Of a stretch of 64,000 bases of DNA, positions 53,013 to 62,029 are shown in pieces. How positions within the stretch are numbered: position 1 is the stretch's first letter; each line of letters opens with the position of its first letter. The translations under genes were made by a program, and so were the position numbers. The DNA lies in the NCBI RefSeq assembly GCF_030814225.1, contig NZ_JAUSUR010000004.1, positions 62,001-126,000 of the forward strand, in the 5' to 3' direction. The stretch comes from Breznakia pachnodae (GTDB lineage Bacteria; Bacillota_I; Bacilli_A; Erysipelotrichales; Erysipelotrichaceae). The notes under the pieces are model-generated. The model was not told the origin of the DNA. It worked only from the letters and a program-made list of their open reading frames with translations, and did no database searches.

Positions 53013-53804
53013 CTAAGTATTGCTTCCTTCTAGTTCTTTTCGAAATCTGAAATAACGCTTTCCATTTTCTTTTTTGCTTTCACACCATGATGTGTTCCAA
53101 CCTTCCTGTAATGTCTTCATAACGCTGGGTCTAGGACTTGCATAATGTGTTTCGCAATGTTCTAATATATCATCGACAGTCACCCATCCATCGCTCGCGG
53201 ACCATATTCGCTTTCTGCTCATATATTCTTTGATGCGGTTCATTGTTTCGGAATAGGCGGAAACCTTCTCCTCGTCGCCTCCAGACACGCCTCCAATGTT
53301 TTTATGGCTATGTGGCTGTATCTTTTTTCTAATGTTGTAAGCATCTGGCGAGAATGTCTCTCTCATTGGATGGTACTTTCTTCTCATTCTTTCTCTTTTA
53401 GGAATTCGATTAAATCGTGGCTTAATAACAACAGTTACAAATCTTTCCTGATTTTCTTCATATCCATACTTCTTAGAATCTATGCACTTTTTATCAACTT
53501 CAAGTAAGCCTATTCCATATCTATCAAAATACAGTTTTCTTAATAATTCTGTTGGATCATACTTATATCCCCATCTTTCTCGTTTAGGGATTGCTATGTA
53601 AACATAATCAGCATATTGTAATGCTCTTAGAGCTTGATCCATAACTTTAAAAGTTATAGATGTTTTCATTTCAACAATTATATTTATTTCATTAGCTGCT
53701 AACCCTACAACATCAAAGTTTATAATCTCTCCATAAACTGCTTCGCAATCGACTTTTTTTATTAGAAACTGTTTAACAGCTTCAAACATTTGCTTTTCTT
53801 TCAT
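53013..53804 (-). CDS. PD-(D/E)XK-like domain fused to a C-terminal DNA-binding-like region
   Basis: I start at MKEKQMFEAV (53804), with GGAAGG upstream, not 12 codons earlier. Residues 1-110 show INFDVVGLAANEINIIVEMKTS (D, then E-x-K) and a following helix MDQALRALQYADYVYIAIP, as in restriction-endonuclease folds such as the transposon/plasmid nuclease-like proteins. The C-terminal part (about 175-263) has WSASDGWVTVDDILEHCETH and resembles a winged helix. It may cut or bind specific DNA. Nuclease activity is inferred only from motif spacing. Confidence 0.6.
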   Translation of the reverse strand: MKEKQMFEAVKQFLIKKVDCEAVYGEIINFDVVGLAANEINIIVEMKTSITFKVMDQALRALQYADYVYIAIPKRERWGYKYDPTELLRKLYFDRYGIGLLEVDKKCIDSKKYGYEENQERFVTVVIKPRFNRIPKRERMRRKYHPMRETFSPDAYNIRKKIQPHSHKNIGGVSGGDEEKVSAYSETMNRIKEYMSRKRIWSASDGWVTVDDILEHCETHYASPRPSVMKTLQEGWNTSWCESKKENGKRYFRFRKELEGSNT

Positions 53805-53882
53805 ATATTTCTTGCCTTCCAAAATATTATTTACAAGCATACAAGTGTATCTAAAAATCTTATATGCCAGATAATTGATTCA

Positions 53883-54140
53883 TCATATTTTCTTTTCTAT
53901 AAAGTATATGCAATATGGAATAATCAATAGAGGTAATGTAAATTCTAATATCGTTCCCAATAGTGGACCAAATGCTGATAATAATTTATCAATATTCATA
54001 TATAGTGTTGGTAAAAACCTAATGTAAATAATTAACACAACAATATCAAAGAGCCACCAAACATATCTCAATCGGTTTAATAATCTTAATTTCTTCCATT
54101 TTCCTATCTTCTGTTGCTTATTTATGAGATTACTTTTCAT
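53883..54140 (-). CDS. Small membrane protein, 85 aa
   Basis: Two hydrophobic segments (about 28-43 and 57-80) follow a basic N-terminus. The start has AGAGGCG 4 bases upstream and overlaps the preceding gene by 11 bases. Not recognised. Confidence 0.65.
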   Translation of the reverse strand: MKSNLINKQQKIGKWKKLRLLNRLRYVWWLFDIVVLIIYIRFLPTLYMNIDKLLSAFGPLLGTILEFTLPLLIIPYCIYFIEKKI

Positions 54141-54570
54141 TACGCCTCTTCTCTTCTTTCTGTATCATTTCAAAGAAATCTTCTATGAAACAATATGATC
54201 GGATTTTCATAAGATTCCCTTTAGCATCTTCAAAGATGCAATATAGTTCTGCTAACGATCCTGTTAAATTTGTATACTTTAACACATCACCCTTTTCTAC
54301 ATAAACTACAGATCCATCTGTTATTGACTCAAAGTTTAAAACTCCTGCCCATCCCCACACTTTTGATTTATATAATCTACCTCGAATTCTCATAAATGGC
54401 TCTTGAGAATAGTCACATTGCCATTCATCCGTTTCTAACTTTACTTTTACCTGATGAAATAACTGTGCAATCTTGCTGTTCTCATAACTATCCCAACAGG
54501 TATCGCACAATCCACTTTCCTTAAGCAAGTCTTTATGTTCTTTCATTGCATTCTCTAATAATTTTTTCAT
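54130..54570 (-). CDS. Hypothetical protein, 146 aa
   Basis: This 146-residue protein has a pair of cysteines near residue 22-25 (SGLCDTCWDSYE), a beta-rich middle (EDVWQCDYSQEP-like; MRIRGRLYKSKVWGW) and a helical C-terminus. The CDTC pair could bind metal, though no second pair is seen. Function unknown. Confidence 0.65.
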   Translation of the reverse strand: MKKLLENAMKEHKDLLKESGLCDTCWDSYENSKIAQLFHQVKVKLETDEWQCDYSQEPFMRIRGRLYKSKVWGWAGVLNFESITDGSVVYVEKGDVLKYTNLTGSLAELYCIFEDAKGNLMKIRSYCFIEDFFEMIQKEEKRRNEK

Positions 54571-54596
54571 AGATCTATTCCCTTTCGGTTTTTTAT

Positions 54597-54818
54597 TTAA
54601 ATTGCCTTAACTTCATGTAAGAACCAAAATAGGATCAGAAGCGAAATCACAATTAATATAAGTATTAATTTTGGATTATTTAGGTTTCTATCCACCCATT
54701 TAGTTAACTTTGATGGCTCACTGCTTTTATCCTTGATTTTTTTCTGGCTTACATAGATAAGAAAATATATTGTATATATGACTATTACCACTATTATTGA
54801 CATTTGCATTAAATTCAT
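54597..54818 (-). CDS. Small two-TM protein
   Basis: I start at MNLMQMSIIVV (54818), where ATG overlaps the stop of the VanY-like gene by ATGA and AGGAGATTG lies upstream. Two hydrophobic helices (about 6-24 and 50-68) flank a basic loop. It is translationally coupled to the carboxypeptidase and might help it reach the envelope, such as a holin-like helper; this is inference. Confidence 0.6.
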   Translation of the reverse strand: MNLMQMSIIVVIVIYTIYFLIYVSQKKIKDKSSEPSKLTKWVDRNLNNPKLILILIVISLLILFWFLHEVKAI

Positions 54819-55696
54819 TCTGTGCAATCTCCTTTTCGATCTTTCTTATTGGCATGATATTCATCTAGTGATAGATTATTCTCATATAAATACTTTGCTA
54901 GATTTTTCCCAACATACCTGATGTGCCAAGGTTCGTATGGATAACCAGTATTCTTATCTCTTGGGTACCTTAAAATGAAAACAAACTTATGCAAATGTGA
55001 ATGCATTATTCTAAATTCATCTTCACATGCAAAGAGCTCTTCATTAGTTTTGCACCACCTATAATTCACATATACATTTACATCGATTGCCTGTCCTGTA
55101 TGATGCTCGCTATGACCTACAGGAGCAACATATTCTCTTGCATACTCTGAACCATATTGACTTAATAATTCGTTGTAAACTGCCTGTTGATCATCAAAGC
55201 TTCTAAATGCACTTTCTATTCCAATCAAAAGTGACTTATCATTCAATAAATAACTTGTAAGTTCAATAAAGTGCTTATATGCCTCCACTTCAACACGCGT
55301 TGGTCTTCCAAAGATATCAACTAAACTATATGTATGAATAGATTCCAGCAATATCTCTTCAACACGGTTCTTTTTATTAATCAAACAAGCATAAATCTCT
55401 TGATTAATTATTTCATCAAATCCAATACCTGGATGTTTAGACAGATGCTCATCTAATATCTGTTTGGAAATCTTTTTGTTTTTCAGTAACTCCAGCACTT
55501 GCTTGGTTTTATAATCATTGCGATTGCAGCAGCCATTCCACAATTCATATAGTCTTAATCCAAATAATTCATAGTTCTTTATTGTTTCTATATGCTTGAA
55601 TCCTGATGAGGTTAATATGCTAGCCAGTGCTTCCATTGCTTCAGGTACTCCCTGTAAAATCTCAAATATTATATTGCTATTTACTTCTTCACTCAT
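54815..55696 (-). CDS. VanY/DdcY-type D-Ala-D-Ala carboxypeptidase (M15) without signal peptide
   Basis: I start at MSEEVNSN (55696), with GGGGGTGGAAG upstream. The C-terminal half (about 130-293) has zinc motifs of the M15B family: GHSEHHTGQAIDVNVY (SxHxxGxAxD) near 190-205 and YEPWHIRYVG (ExxWHxR) near 252-261, plus SAFRSFDDQQAVY. These enzymes trim the last D-Ala of peptidoglycan stems. The N-terminal 125 residues are helical and unknown. No signal peptide or membrane segment is seen, unlike VanY, so it is cytoplasmic or released by lysis or a helper. Confidence 0.9.
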   Translation of the reverse strand: MSEEVNSNIIFEILQGVPEAMEALASILTSSGFKHIETIKNYELFGLRLYELWNGCCNRNDYKTKQVLELLKNKKISKQILDEHLSKHPGIGFDEIINQEIYACLINKKNRVEEILLESIHTYSLVDIFGRPTRVEVEAYKHFIELTSYLLNDKSLLIGIESAFRSFDDQQAVYNELLSQYGSEYAREYVAPVGHSEHHTGQAIDVNVYVNYRWCKTNEELFACEDEFRIMHSHLHKFVFILRYPRDKNTGYPYEPWHIRYVGKNLAKYLYENNLSLDEYHANKKDRKGDCTE

Positions 55697-55853
55697 ACTT
55701 CCACCCCCATATATTGCGAAAGAAGCGATTTTCTTCAAATTTACAGAACGTATCATATGGCATATTTGCAAATCTTATAACAACTAGCTCATTTTCAACT
55801 GATGTTTTTACAATTTTAACTAACTGCCCACTTTTAACGTCATAAACAGTCAT
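55689..55853 (-). CDS. Small hypothetical protein, 54 aa
   Basis: I start at MTVYDVKSGQL (55853), where ATGA overlaps the stop of the preceding ORF. The product has a beta-like pattern (LVKIVKTSVENELVVIRFAN), as in small OB or SH3-like proteins. It overlaps the VanY start by 8 bases. Unknown function. Confidence 0.55.
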   Translation of the reverse strand: MTVYDVKSGQLVKIVKTSVENELVVIRFANMPYDTFCKFEENRFFRNIWGWKYE

Positions 55854-56020
55854 ATTTGTGCCCAACTCTTCAAATTCCAATGGTTCATCCTGTCTACTAA
55901 TTCCTGTAGTATATTGAACTCTTCAATGAAACATTCATCTAATGTTGTTCCTAAAGGAAGGCTATTTGATGGCTCAACTTCCCTTAACCTATCTAATGCT
56001 CTTTGGTATCTTTCGTTCAT
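55850..56020 (-). CDS. Micro-gene: 56-residue helical protein
   Basis: ATG at 56020 has GAGGTAAGAG 3-4 bases upstream. The product starts MNERYQRALDRLREVEPSNS and continues LPLGTTLDECFIEEFNIL, then LVDRMNHWNLKSWAQI. It overlaps the upstream gene end by 32 bases and the downstream start by ATGA. The frame overlaps codon-by-codon with its neighbours in the way expected for a coupled operon. No family. Confidence 0.6.
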   Translation of the reverse strand: MNERYQRALDRLREVEPSNSLPLGTTLDECFIEEFNILQELVDRMNHWNLKSWAQI

Positions 56021-56195
56021 TATCTCTTACCTCGACAATTTCATATCTTTCTTTATCAAGAGTTGTTGCGTCGGCTACACCCCAAAAGCCATCAATATGT
56101 TTCGCTGCGATTGATATAGCCTCTTCTTTTGTGTTCGCTTCAAACTCTTCTTCCCATACGAATGTTTGCGTTAATTTAATTGTGTATGTTTTCAC
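55989..56195 (-). CDS. Small protein resembling DpnD/PcfM-type
   Basis: The start is GTG (56195), with AGGAGGAATAAG upstream. The 68 residues begin MKTYTIKLTQTFVWEEEFEA followed by NTKEEAISIA, i.e. a strand, an acidic strand and a helix, which resembles DpnD/PcfM-type small proteins near plasmid and phage methylation genes. The similarity is weak and by eye. Confidence 0.6.
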   Translation of the reverse strand: MKTYTIKLTQTFVWEEEFEANTKEEAISIAAKHIDGFWGVADATTLDKERYEIVEVRDNERKIPKSIR

Positions 56196-56199
56196 ATTC

Positions 56200-56490
56200 T
56201 TATTCCTCCTCTAGTAATTGTTTTAATAAATCAATCTGTGATTGTACTTTATTTAACTCATTTTGTGTGATTGGACCATATCCCGAAAAATCATAAATAT
56301 CTTTCATTAGTTTTTCTTTCTCTTCCAACAACTTTCTTATTTTGTCTTTTGGAATGAAATCTTTTTTTGATAGCAGTTCTTCTTTTAACTCTTCCCAAAT
56401 TGTAGGTCCATTATTAATTGGGAATCCCATTCGCATCAAAGACCTTTCATGGAGTCTTATTTTTTCTTCTAATGTATGTTTATTTTCCAT
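56200..56490 (-). CDS. Hypothetical helical protein, 96 aa
   Basis: I start at MENKHTLEEK (56490), just after the stop of the upstream gene, with GAGGATAAG upstream, instead of 6 codons earlier within it. The protein is charged and helical with a coiled-coil middle (EEKEKLMKDIYDF...NELNKVQSQIDLLKQLLEE). No function is known. Confidence 0.6.
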   Translation of the reverse strand: MENKHTLEEKIRLHERSLMRMGFPINNGPTIWEELKEELLSKKDFIPKDKIRKLLEEKEKLMKDIYDFSGYGPITQNELNKVQSQIDLLKQLLEEE

Positions 56491-56491
56491 A

Positions 56492-57265
56492 TTACTTATC
56501 CTCTTCATTTTTCTTTAATAAATAATCTTCTAAAGTACATGATCTTACATTAAAGTCTGCAAGTTCATATATTTCTATTTCATGCTCTCTAGTTTCTCTG
56601 TATTTATGAATATCATTTATTTCTTCTGGTGTAATTTGTGTAACAATATCAACTAATGAAAAATCAACAGTGTCTAGCTCAACAAAGAACTCTAAATTCA
56701 CGTATTTATATTTGTTTCTGATACTAAAAGTCTCTGGAACTCTAATTTTAATATTATTAACTTCAATAAGTTCCATCTTTTTATTTGATCTGTTTTTAAT
56801 GAAATATTCGATGTAATCCATTAATTCAACACGAGGTTCACACTTCACAAAATACTTAAATTTATCATTCTCCATTTGCTTAAATAACTCAGTACGAATT
56901 GTTATTGATTTTACTATTTCTTCTATTGTTGATGCATCACTGATTGAATATGAATCTAACGGATTCCCAATAAAATAAGTTTTTCCACCAAATGTAATAT
57001 CTAAGCGATAATCAAATGTAGATGAATTCTCTAATTTGAAATCAAGTTCTCCAAATTTATTAATCAAATGCTTTTCTAATTGATTTTTGAATAACTCAAA
57101 GGCACTATTCTTTTTTTCCGTCACTTTACTATTAGTATTTTTAAAAGCTTCGATACAACCAATGATTGGGTTATTCTTTTCAAGTAATTTGATCTTTTCA
57201 CTAACCTTTTTACTTTCTTCTTGCAATTCTTTTTGCTTTATTTTTAAGTCATTTAAATTTTCCAT
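56492..57265 (-). CDS. Hypothetical protein with coiled-coil start, 257 aa
   Basis: Residues 1-40 form a charged coiled coil (LNDLKIKQKELQEESKKVSE), then a mixed alpha/beta region of about 210 residues (KTYFIGNPLDSYSIS; KYFVKCEPRVELMDYIEYFI; YKYVNLEFFVELDTVDFSL). No motif is recognised. The start has GGAGG 5 bases upstream. It lies between DUF5131 and small ORFs. Confidence 0.65.
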   Translation of the reverse strand: MENLNDLKIKQKELQEESKKVSEKIKLLEKNNPIIGCIEAFKNTNSKVTEKKNSAFELFKNQLEKHLINKFGELDFKLENSSTFDYRLDITFGGKTYFIGNPLDSYSISDASTIEEIVKSITIRTELFKQMENDKFKYFVKCEPRVELMDYIEYFIKNRSNKKMELIEVNNIKIRVPETFSIRNKYKYVNLEFFVELDTVDFSLVDIVTQITPEEINDIHKYRETREHEIEIYELADFNVRSCTLEDYLLKKNEEDK

Positions 57266-57302
57266 TTTTCCTCCACTCTAATTGCCGATAGCAATTTTTC
57301 TT

Positions 57303-57986
57303 TTAAATATAAAATGCTATTAATTCTATTGGAAACTCTTGTAGTATATTATCTTTTCCAATAATTTCTATTAAACTATCTTTCATAAAAACTGGAACAT
57401 TATGTTTTTTAGCTTCTTCAACTATCTTCATGATCCATTCTTTTTTTGGGATAATTTTTCCTTTTCTGTTACCTGTTTCAGCTCCAATTATTATCCAATC
57501 TATTTGATTTAAATATTTGGGCGCTATAGAGACTTCATCATGTAAAGGCTCAATAGATAGGAATTTTCGTCTTGCTGAGGTTTCTTCAATCAAACAACCC
57601 AAGCGTGTCCAATCATCATCTGTCGTATATGTAACTCCTAACCATATTTCGGTGTTTATGCCTAAGTAATATGAAATTGCTTCAGGTCTCTTTGTTAGAA
57701 ATAAATAATTATGGTGAGAATTATCATGCATTACTCTATTTACTTTCTTGACAATATCAATGTTCCAGTCTGCTACATCACTCATGCTATTCATAAATAT
57801 ATTTTTTGGTTTTCTCAATTTGGCTATATAATCCAGTTTATCTGGAAAGACTTCAGGTTTTCCCCATTCTTTAACCCACTTAAATCTTTTATTCAGTCTA
57901 GCTGCATAACAATACGAACAGCCATATGTACATCCTATAACCGGATTTACAGTTTCATCGCACCATTCAATTTTAGTTTTTCCCAT
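57303..57986 (-). CDS. DUF5131 protein (phage Gp37/Gp68 type), radical-SAM-like cysteine motif
   Basis: I start at MGKTKIEWCDET (57986), with GAGG 7 bases upstream. The N-terminus is characteristic of DUF5131: KIEWCDETVNPVIGC, then C19-x3-C23-x2-C26 (CTYGCSYC), the spacing of a radical-SAM [4Fe-4S] site. Further blocks are RLNKRFKWVKEWG, IFMNSMSDVADW and VFMKDSL. Family members are common in phages and plasmids; their substrate is not known. The start overlaps the end of the 675-residue gene. Neighbouring the methyltransferase, it may join a DNA modification or nucleotide pathway, an inference. Confidence 0.88.
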   Translation of the reverse strand: MGKTKIEWCDETVNPVIGCTYGCSYCYAARLNKRFKWVKEWGKPEVFPDKLDYIAKLRKPKNIFMNSMSDVADWNIDIVKKVNRVMHDNSHHNYLFLTKRPEAISYYLGINTEIWLGVTYTTDDDWTRLGCLIEETSARRKFLSIEPLHDEVSIAPKYLNQIDWIIIGAETGNRKGKIIPKKEWIMKIVEEAKKHNVPVFMKDSLIEIIGKDNILQEFPIELIAFYI

Positions 57987-57996
57987 TTTCATACCT

Positions 57997-60024
57997 CTAG
58001 TAATAATTTGATTTTTCAATTTTATTTAACGCTTCATCAAAATCAATTCCATGTGTCCTGCAAAATGCTTTCAATCCTGACTTAGATATCCAATAGATAC
58101 TATCTTCACCACTTCCAAAAATACTTACATAATTTACATCTGATGAATTAACACCAGCGGATCTTGTGGCTGTATAGTAATTATGAATTTTCATAAAATC
58201 AGGAACTTCTTCTTTATTTATAAATGTCCAAATCCTTTTCATCTCATCAATATGATTGATTTGGAGACTAACTTTATAAACACAAGACTTGCTACCATTT
58301 AATACACAGCAATGTCCTTCTTCATATTCTTTATAAGACATTTGATTGCTTTGTCGGTACTTCCAATATAACCATAGGTTTAGTCCAGCATCTTCCCAAC
58401 TTTTATTTTCTCTCCACATATCTGGTTCTCGAAATCCTCTATGTCTGATTGTAGAGTTCTTTTTCTCAGTCAATGCATCTAGTAATGTAGCCTCAACAAC
58501 TCTTTCTCTAAACTTCTCAGATAATAGATAATTCAAAAATCTAACATATGCTGGTACCTTGGACTTAATGATTTTTTCATATTCTTTCTTAATCAATCTG
58601 GATAAATTAGAATAGAAAAGATTATCAGTATATGACCTATATTGAGATTTTGTACCAAAGAAATTATTTGTAATACCAGATATAACATCAAGCCAAGGCT
58701 CTCTCTTATCCCATACATCCACAGCCACTTCAGCTTGCTTTCCTTTCGCATCAATTACTTCATCTTTGTTCAATTCAAAATAGATAAGTTCAAGTGGTTG
58801 TTTCTGAATTTTATTTCTAACATTCTCAATAGCCTCTTCTTGAACACTCCACCATCGTTCGCATTCATAGGAATTTTCAAATCCCCTTTTCATTTGTTTA
58901 AGATAATCCTTGTACATCTCATGAGCAATCTGATCTAAAATTTCATCCAGTTTTGGTAACTCGTACTCCGTTTTATTTAGATCACTTGCAAGAATTGGTA
59001 ACTGTGATTTATTAATTGTTTTACCTTTATATGTCAACGCTAATGATTGACTTGTATATGTGAGTTCGTTTACTTTAGGTTTCTCTTTAAATAAAAGGTT
59101 ATTTACATAATCAAACATGAAGTATTGTAGTAATATTTCATTATCTTCCAGTTCATTTAAGGTAAATGAACTCCAATCTTTATTATTTAAAGCGACATGA
59201 TATTTATCCTCATTAAGAGGTCTCATAATTCCAAACGCATCCTCATACCACCAAACATACTTGAACTCTTTCAAATGAACATAAGGCATTAAGTCTCTAT
59301 ATGTATTTCTATCAGCTGTAAATAAACCATTATTCCCCTCGCTTCGATTGATATCACTAAATGCAAATAGATTTTCACCATTTTTCACAATATAAGCAAA
59401 ATACCCAATTTCTCGTGAGTTCTCATCTTTCACGCCTACAAGTGCAATAAAGTTAACTGGTATTTTACTCATCACTCGTACAGCTTCATCCATTGTTCTA
59501 AAGCAATTAATGTTTCTGATGTAATGAGGTTTTATATCTGTCGACTCTCCTTTGAAGAACTGATGCAACTCCATATCACTAATTGTTAAAAAATGGAATT
59601 TAAGAATTTCAAACATCTTCTCACCCTTATCAAAGTAATTATCAATTTTTGTATTTTTTCTATAAACATCATCAAGAAATAATCTCATCTTTTTAAATGT
59701 TTCGGATTTTTGTGTGTAGTAGTTCGACTTTTCTAGTGTATTTATTATTTCTTTGGAAATCTTTACGCAATCAACAGCATCCTGATCTCTTTCAAGAACT
59801 AAATCAACTAGAGAAATACTACATTTATTCAAAAACGCTGCCAACATTAAATCGAAAGTCAAACATATTGAAAACGCATTATATTTCTTCTCCATTGCAA
59901 TCTTTATTGTTTCTAAATATTCCCTTGTCTCATATGTTGGTGAATAATCCATAATCTTCTCAAATTTCGGTAGAATTTCGTTTAATGTGTTAAATAAGCC
60001 ATTGTTCATTTCATTCTGATTCAT
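57997..60024 (-). CDS. Large hypothetical protein, 675 aa
   Basis: The protein is soluble with no membrane segment. The first 110 residues are helical; a long middle (about 170-560) alternates strands and helices and includes KPHYIRNINCFRTMDEAVRV, EIGYFAYIVKNGENLFAFSD and RHRGFREPDMWRENKSWEDAG; the last part ends KAFCRTHGIDFDEALNKIEK. I cannot place it in a family. It lies between the cytosine methyltransferase and DUF5131, so it could be part of a modification or defence module. Good start: GAGGAGG 8 bases upstream. Confidence 0.7.
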   Translation of the reverse strand: MNQNEMNNGLFNTLNEILPKFEKIMDYSPTYETREYLETIKIAMEKKYNAFSICLTFDLMLAAFLNKCSISLVDLVLERDQDAVDCVKISKEIINTLEKSNYYTQKSETFKKMRLFLDDVYRKNTKIDNYFDKGEKMFEILKFHFLTISDMELHQFFKGESTDIKPHYIRNINCFRTMDEAVRVMSKIPVNFIALVGVKDENSREIGYFAYIVKNGENLFAFSDINRSEGNNGLFTADRNTYRDLMPYVHLKEFKYVWWYEDAFGIMRPLNEDKYHVALNNKDWSSFTLNELEDNEILLQYFMFDYVNNLLFKEKPKVNELTYTSQSLALTYKGKTINKSQLPILASDLNKTEYELPKLDEILDQIAHEMYKDYLKQMKRGFENSYECERWWSVQEEAIENVRNKIQKQPLELIYFELNKDEVIDAKGKQAEVAVDVWDKREPWLDVISGITNNFFGTKSQYRSYTDNLFYSNLSRLIKKEYEKIIKSKVPAYVRFLNYLLSEKFRERVVEATLLDALTEKKNSTIRHRGFREPDMWRENKSWEDAGLNLWLYWKYRQSNQMSYKEYEEGHCCVLNGSKSCVYKVSLQINHIDEMKRIWTFINKEEVPDFMKIHNYYTATRSAGVNSSDVNYVSIFGSGEDSIYWISKSGLKAFCRTHGIDFDEALNKIEKSNYY

Positions 60025-60055
60025 TACATATCCTCCTCATATAATCCTGTGAATT

Positions 60056-62029
60056 TTATACTTGATATGCGATTCTTTCATTAAGCTCTGCCATTGTATG
60101 TATTTTCTTATCAACAGCATATTCAGGTAAGTTTGCTTTTACCAATGCTTCAGCAAATGCTGGAGGAACTGAGTTACCTACTCGTTTTACTTTTTCATAT
60201 TTAGGTAATTCTTTTCCATTTGCTCCTTTCGATATTTCATAATCTTTTGGAAACCCATGTGCTGCATATAATTCATGTGGCTCTAGCATTCTCAGTCCAA
60301 TGTCAACAATCTTGTACTTTGTCCCTTTAATCGTCACCAGACCAAAGGTATCCCTGCTTCCTATTGTGTGAAGTGGCTCTTCCAATGACTGCCCAATAGC
60401 CTGATTATAGTATTTAATTAAAAATGCTTTCACTTCACCTTCGTGAGCATTCAGAGCATCTCCATTTGCTTCCATTTTTAATTCGCATAAACGATTATGA
60501 TCAACAGCTGTAACTGTATCGAGTGGATTTTGTACATCACTTCCACTCCCTAAGTAATTTCCACCATACGTTTTTTCGATAAATGCAGTAACCAATCCTT
60601 GTTTTGTAGTCGAAACAACCGTATTTAATGGTTCCTTCAAATCTAGAATTCTTGGTTTTTGATTCTGTTTTTTGTTTTCACCATAACCAGTTTGAATCAT
60701 AGTTGAAACTGCCAATCCAAATTTATTACCTGCACTAGTTACCGCACCTAATGGGTTTTCTAAATCCAATACTCTTTTTCCTTCACTATCGGGATAACCC
60801 ATTTGTAGTAGTGTTGGTGTTATTAATGCATGATGATTTCCTGAAGTAATTGTTTTTACAGGCTCTTTCAAATCATTTCCACTATGGTTTGAATTATTGA
60901 TCATCATATATGGTGCCACTAACGCATGGTGTGGTGTTCCAGTAATCGTTGAAATTGGTTCTTCAATATTGGATCCATTATGCTCTTTGTAGTAAGTCAT
61001 AATTGTCGGAGTAACTACGCAATGCTCTTGTTTCGTCACAATTGTATTGATTGGTTCATTAATAGATGTATTTCTATCTTTTGTGAATCCTGTTTGCCCC
61101 ATCTGTAATATAAATGGTTCAGGATCATTAATAACGTATTTGAATATCCCTCTAGCAATTCGTTTCATTGTTGCTTCTGCCAATGGTCTTTTTCTTTCAA
61201 AGATTGAAGTTGTTGGAAGTGTCCAATCAATTATCTCTTTTGCTGGTACATACGGTTGCTTTATCTTATTTTTCACTTCTTCGCTAAACCTTGGTGCATG
61301 CGTTGATTCTGGAAACACAATTGGCTCCCCATCACATCTTGCAACTAAGAAAAATCTTTTCCTAGTTGTCGGAGCTCCATAGTCACAAGCTTTCAATTCT
61401 GTATATTCAACATGGTACCCAAGGTTTTCTAAAGCCTTTTTGAACAATCTAAAGGTTTTTCCAGATTTCTTTTTATCTGGCTCTAATAACTGCTTTTCAA
61501 AAGGAACAACTTCACCTTTATTTGCAACTCTATTTTCTTCAACATATTTGCCAGTCACTGGATCTAATACTTCGTAAATATCAGTAGTAATTATTCTCTT
61601 GGTTTTTTTGTCACGTCTTGCTTTTAGTGGTCCCCATGTCTTGAATTCTTCTACATTCTCAAGCATAATAACTCTTGGTTTTACTGCTGAAGCCCATTTA
61701 AGAGCAATCCAAGCCAATCCTCTTATTTCTTTCTTTACTGGCTTTCCACCCTTTGCCTTACTAAAATGTGTACAATCAGGTGATAACCAACACATTGCTA
61801 CTTGTCTTCCTCCTGTGGCTTCTAAGGGGTCTACATCCCAAACACTTTCACAATAATGCTTTGTGAATGGGTGATTTGCTTTGTGCATTGCTATAGCATT
61901 CTTATCGTGGTTTATAGCAATGTCTACCGGTCTTCCTATTGCTAATTCAATACCTGTAGATGCTCCACCGCCTCCAGCAAAGTTATCAATAAACATTTCA
62001 TCAAATAATGATGGATTATTTTTTTTCAT
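60056..62029 (-). CDS. DNA C5-cytosine methyltransferase with repeat-rich target region
   Basis: The motifs of C5 methyltransferases are present: motif I FAGGGGAS (17-24), motif IV SPDCTHFS around Cys86 (D85-C86 replaces the common P-C), motif VI ENV (124-126), motif VIII TTRKRFF (about 220), and motif X RVGNSVPP (about 627). Between VIII and X is an unusually long region with at least six repeats of the pattern (L/I)(K/E)(E/D/N)P(L/I/V)xT(I/V), each followed by a glycine/histidine-rich segment. No restriction gene is next to it, so it may protect incoming plasmid DNA. It overlaps the upstream micro-gene by ATGA. Confidence 0.93.
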   Translation of the reverse strand: MKKNNPSLFDEMFIDNFAGGGGASTGIELAIGRPVDIAINHDKNAIAMHKANHPFTKHYCESVWDVDPLEATGGRQVAMCWLSPDCTHFSKAKGGKPVKKEIRGLAWIALKWASAVKPRVIMLENVEEFKTWGPLKARRDKKTKRIITTDIYEVLDPVTGKYVEENRVANKGEVVPFEKQLLEPDKKKSGKTFRLFKKALENLGYHVEYTELKACDYGAPTTRKRFFLVARCDGEPIVFPESTHAPRFSEEVKNKIKQPYVPAKEIIDWTLPTTSIFERKRPLAEATMKRIARGIFKYVINDPEPFILQMGQTGFTKDRNTSINEPINTIVTKQEHCVVTPTIMTYYKEHNGSNIEEPISTITGTPHHALVAPYMMINNSNHSGNDLKEPVKTITSGNHHALITPTLLQMGYPDSEGKRVLDLENPLGAVTSAGNKFGLAVSTMIQTGYGENKKQNQKPRILDLKEPLNTVVSTTKQGLVTAFIEKTYGGNYLGSGSDVQNPLDTVTAVDHNRLCELKMEANGDALNAHEGEVKAFLIKYYNQAIGQSLEEPLHTIGSRDTFGLVTIKGTKYKIVDIGLRMLEPHELYAAHGFPKDYEISKGANGKELPKYEKVKRVGNSVPPAFAEALVKANLPEYAVDKKIHTMAELNERIAYQV

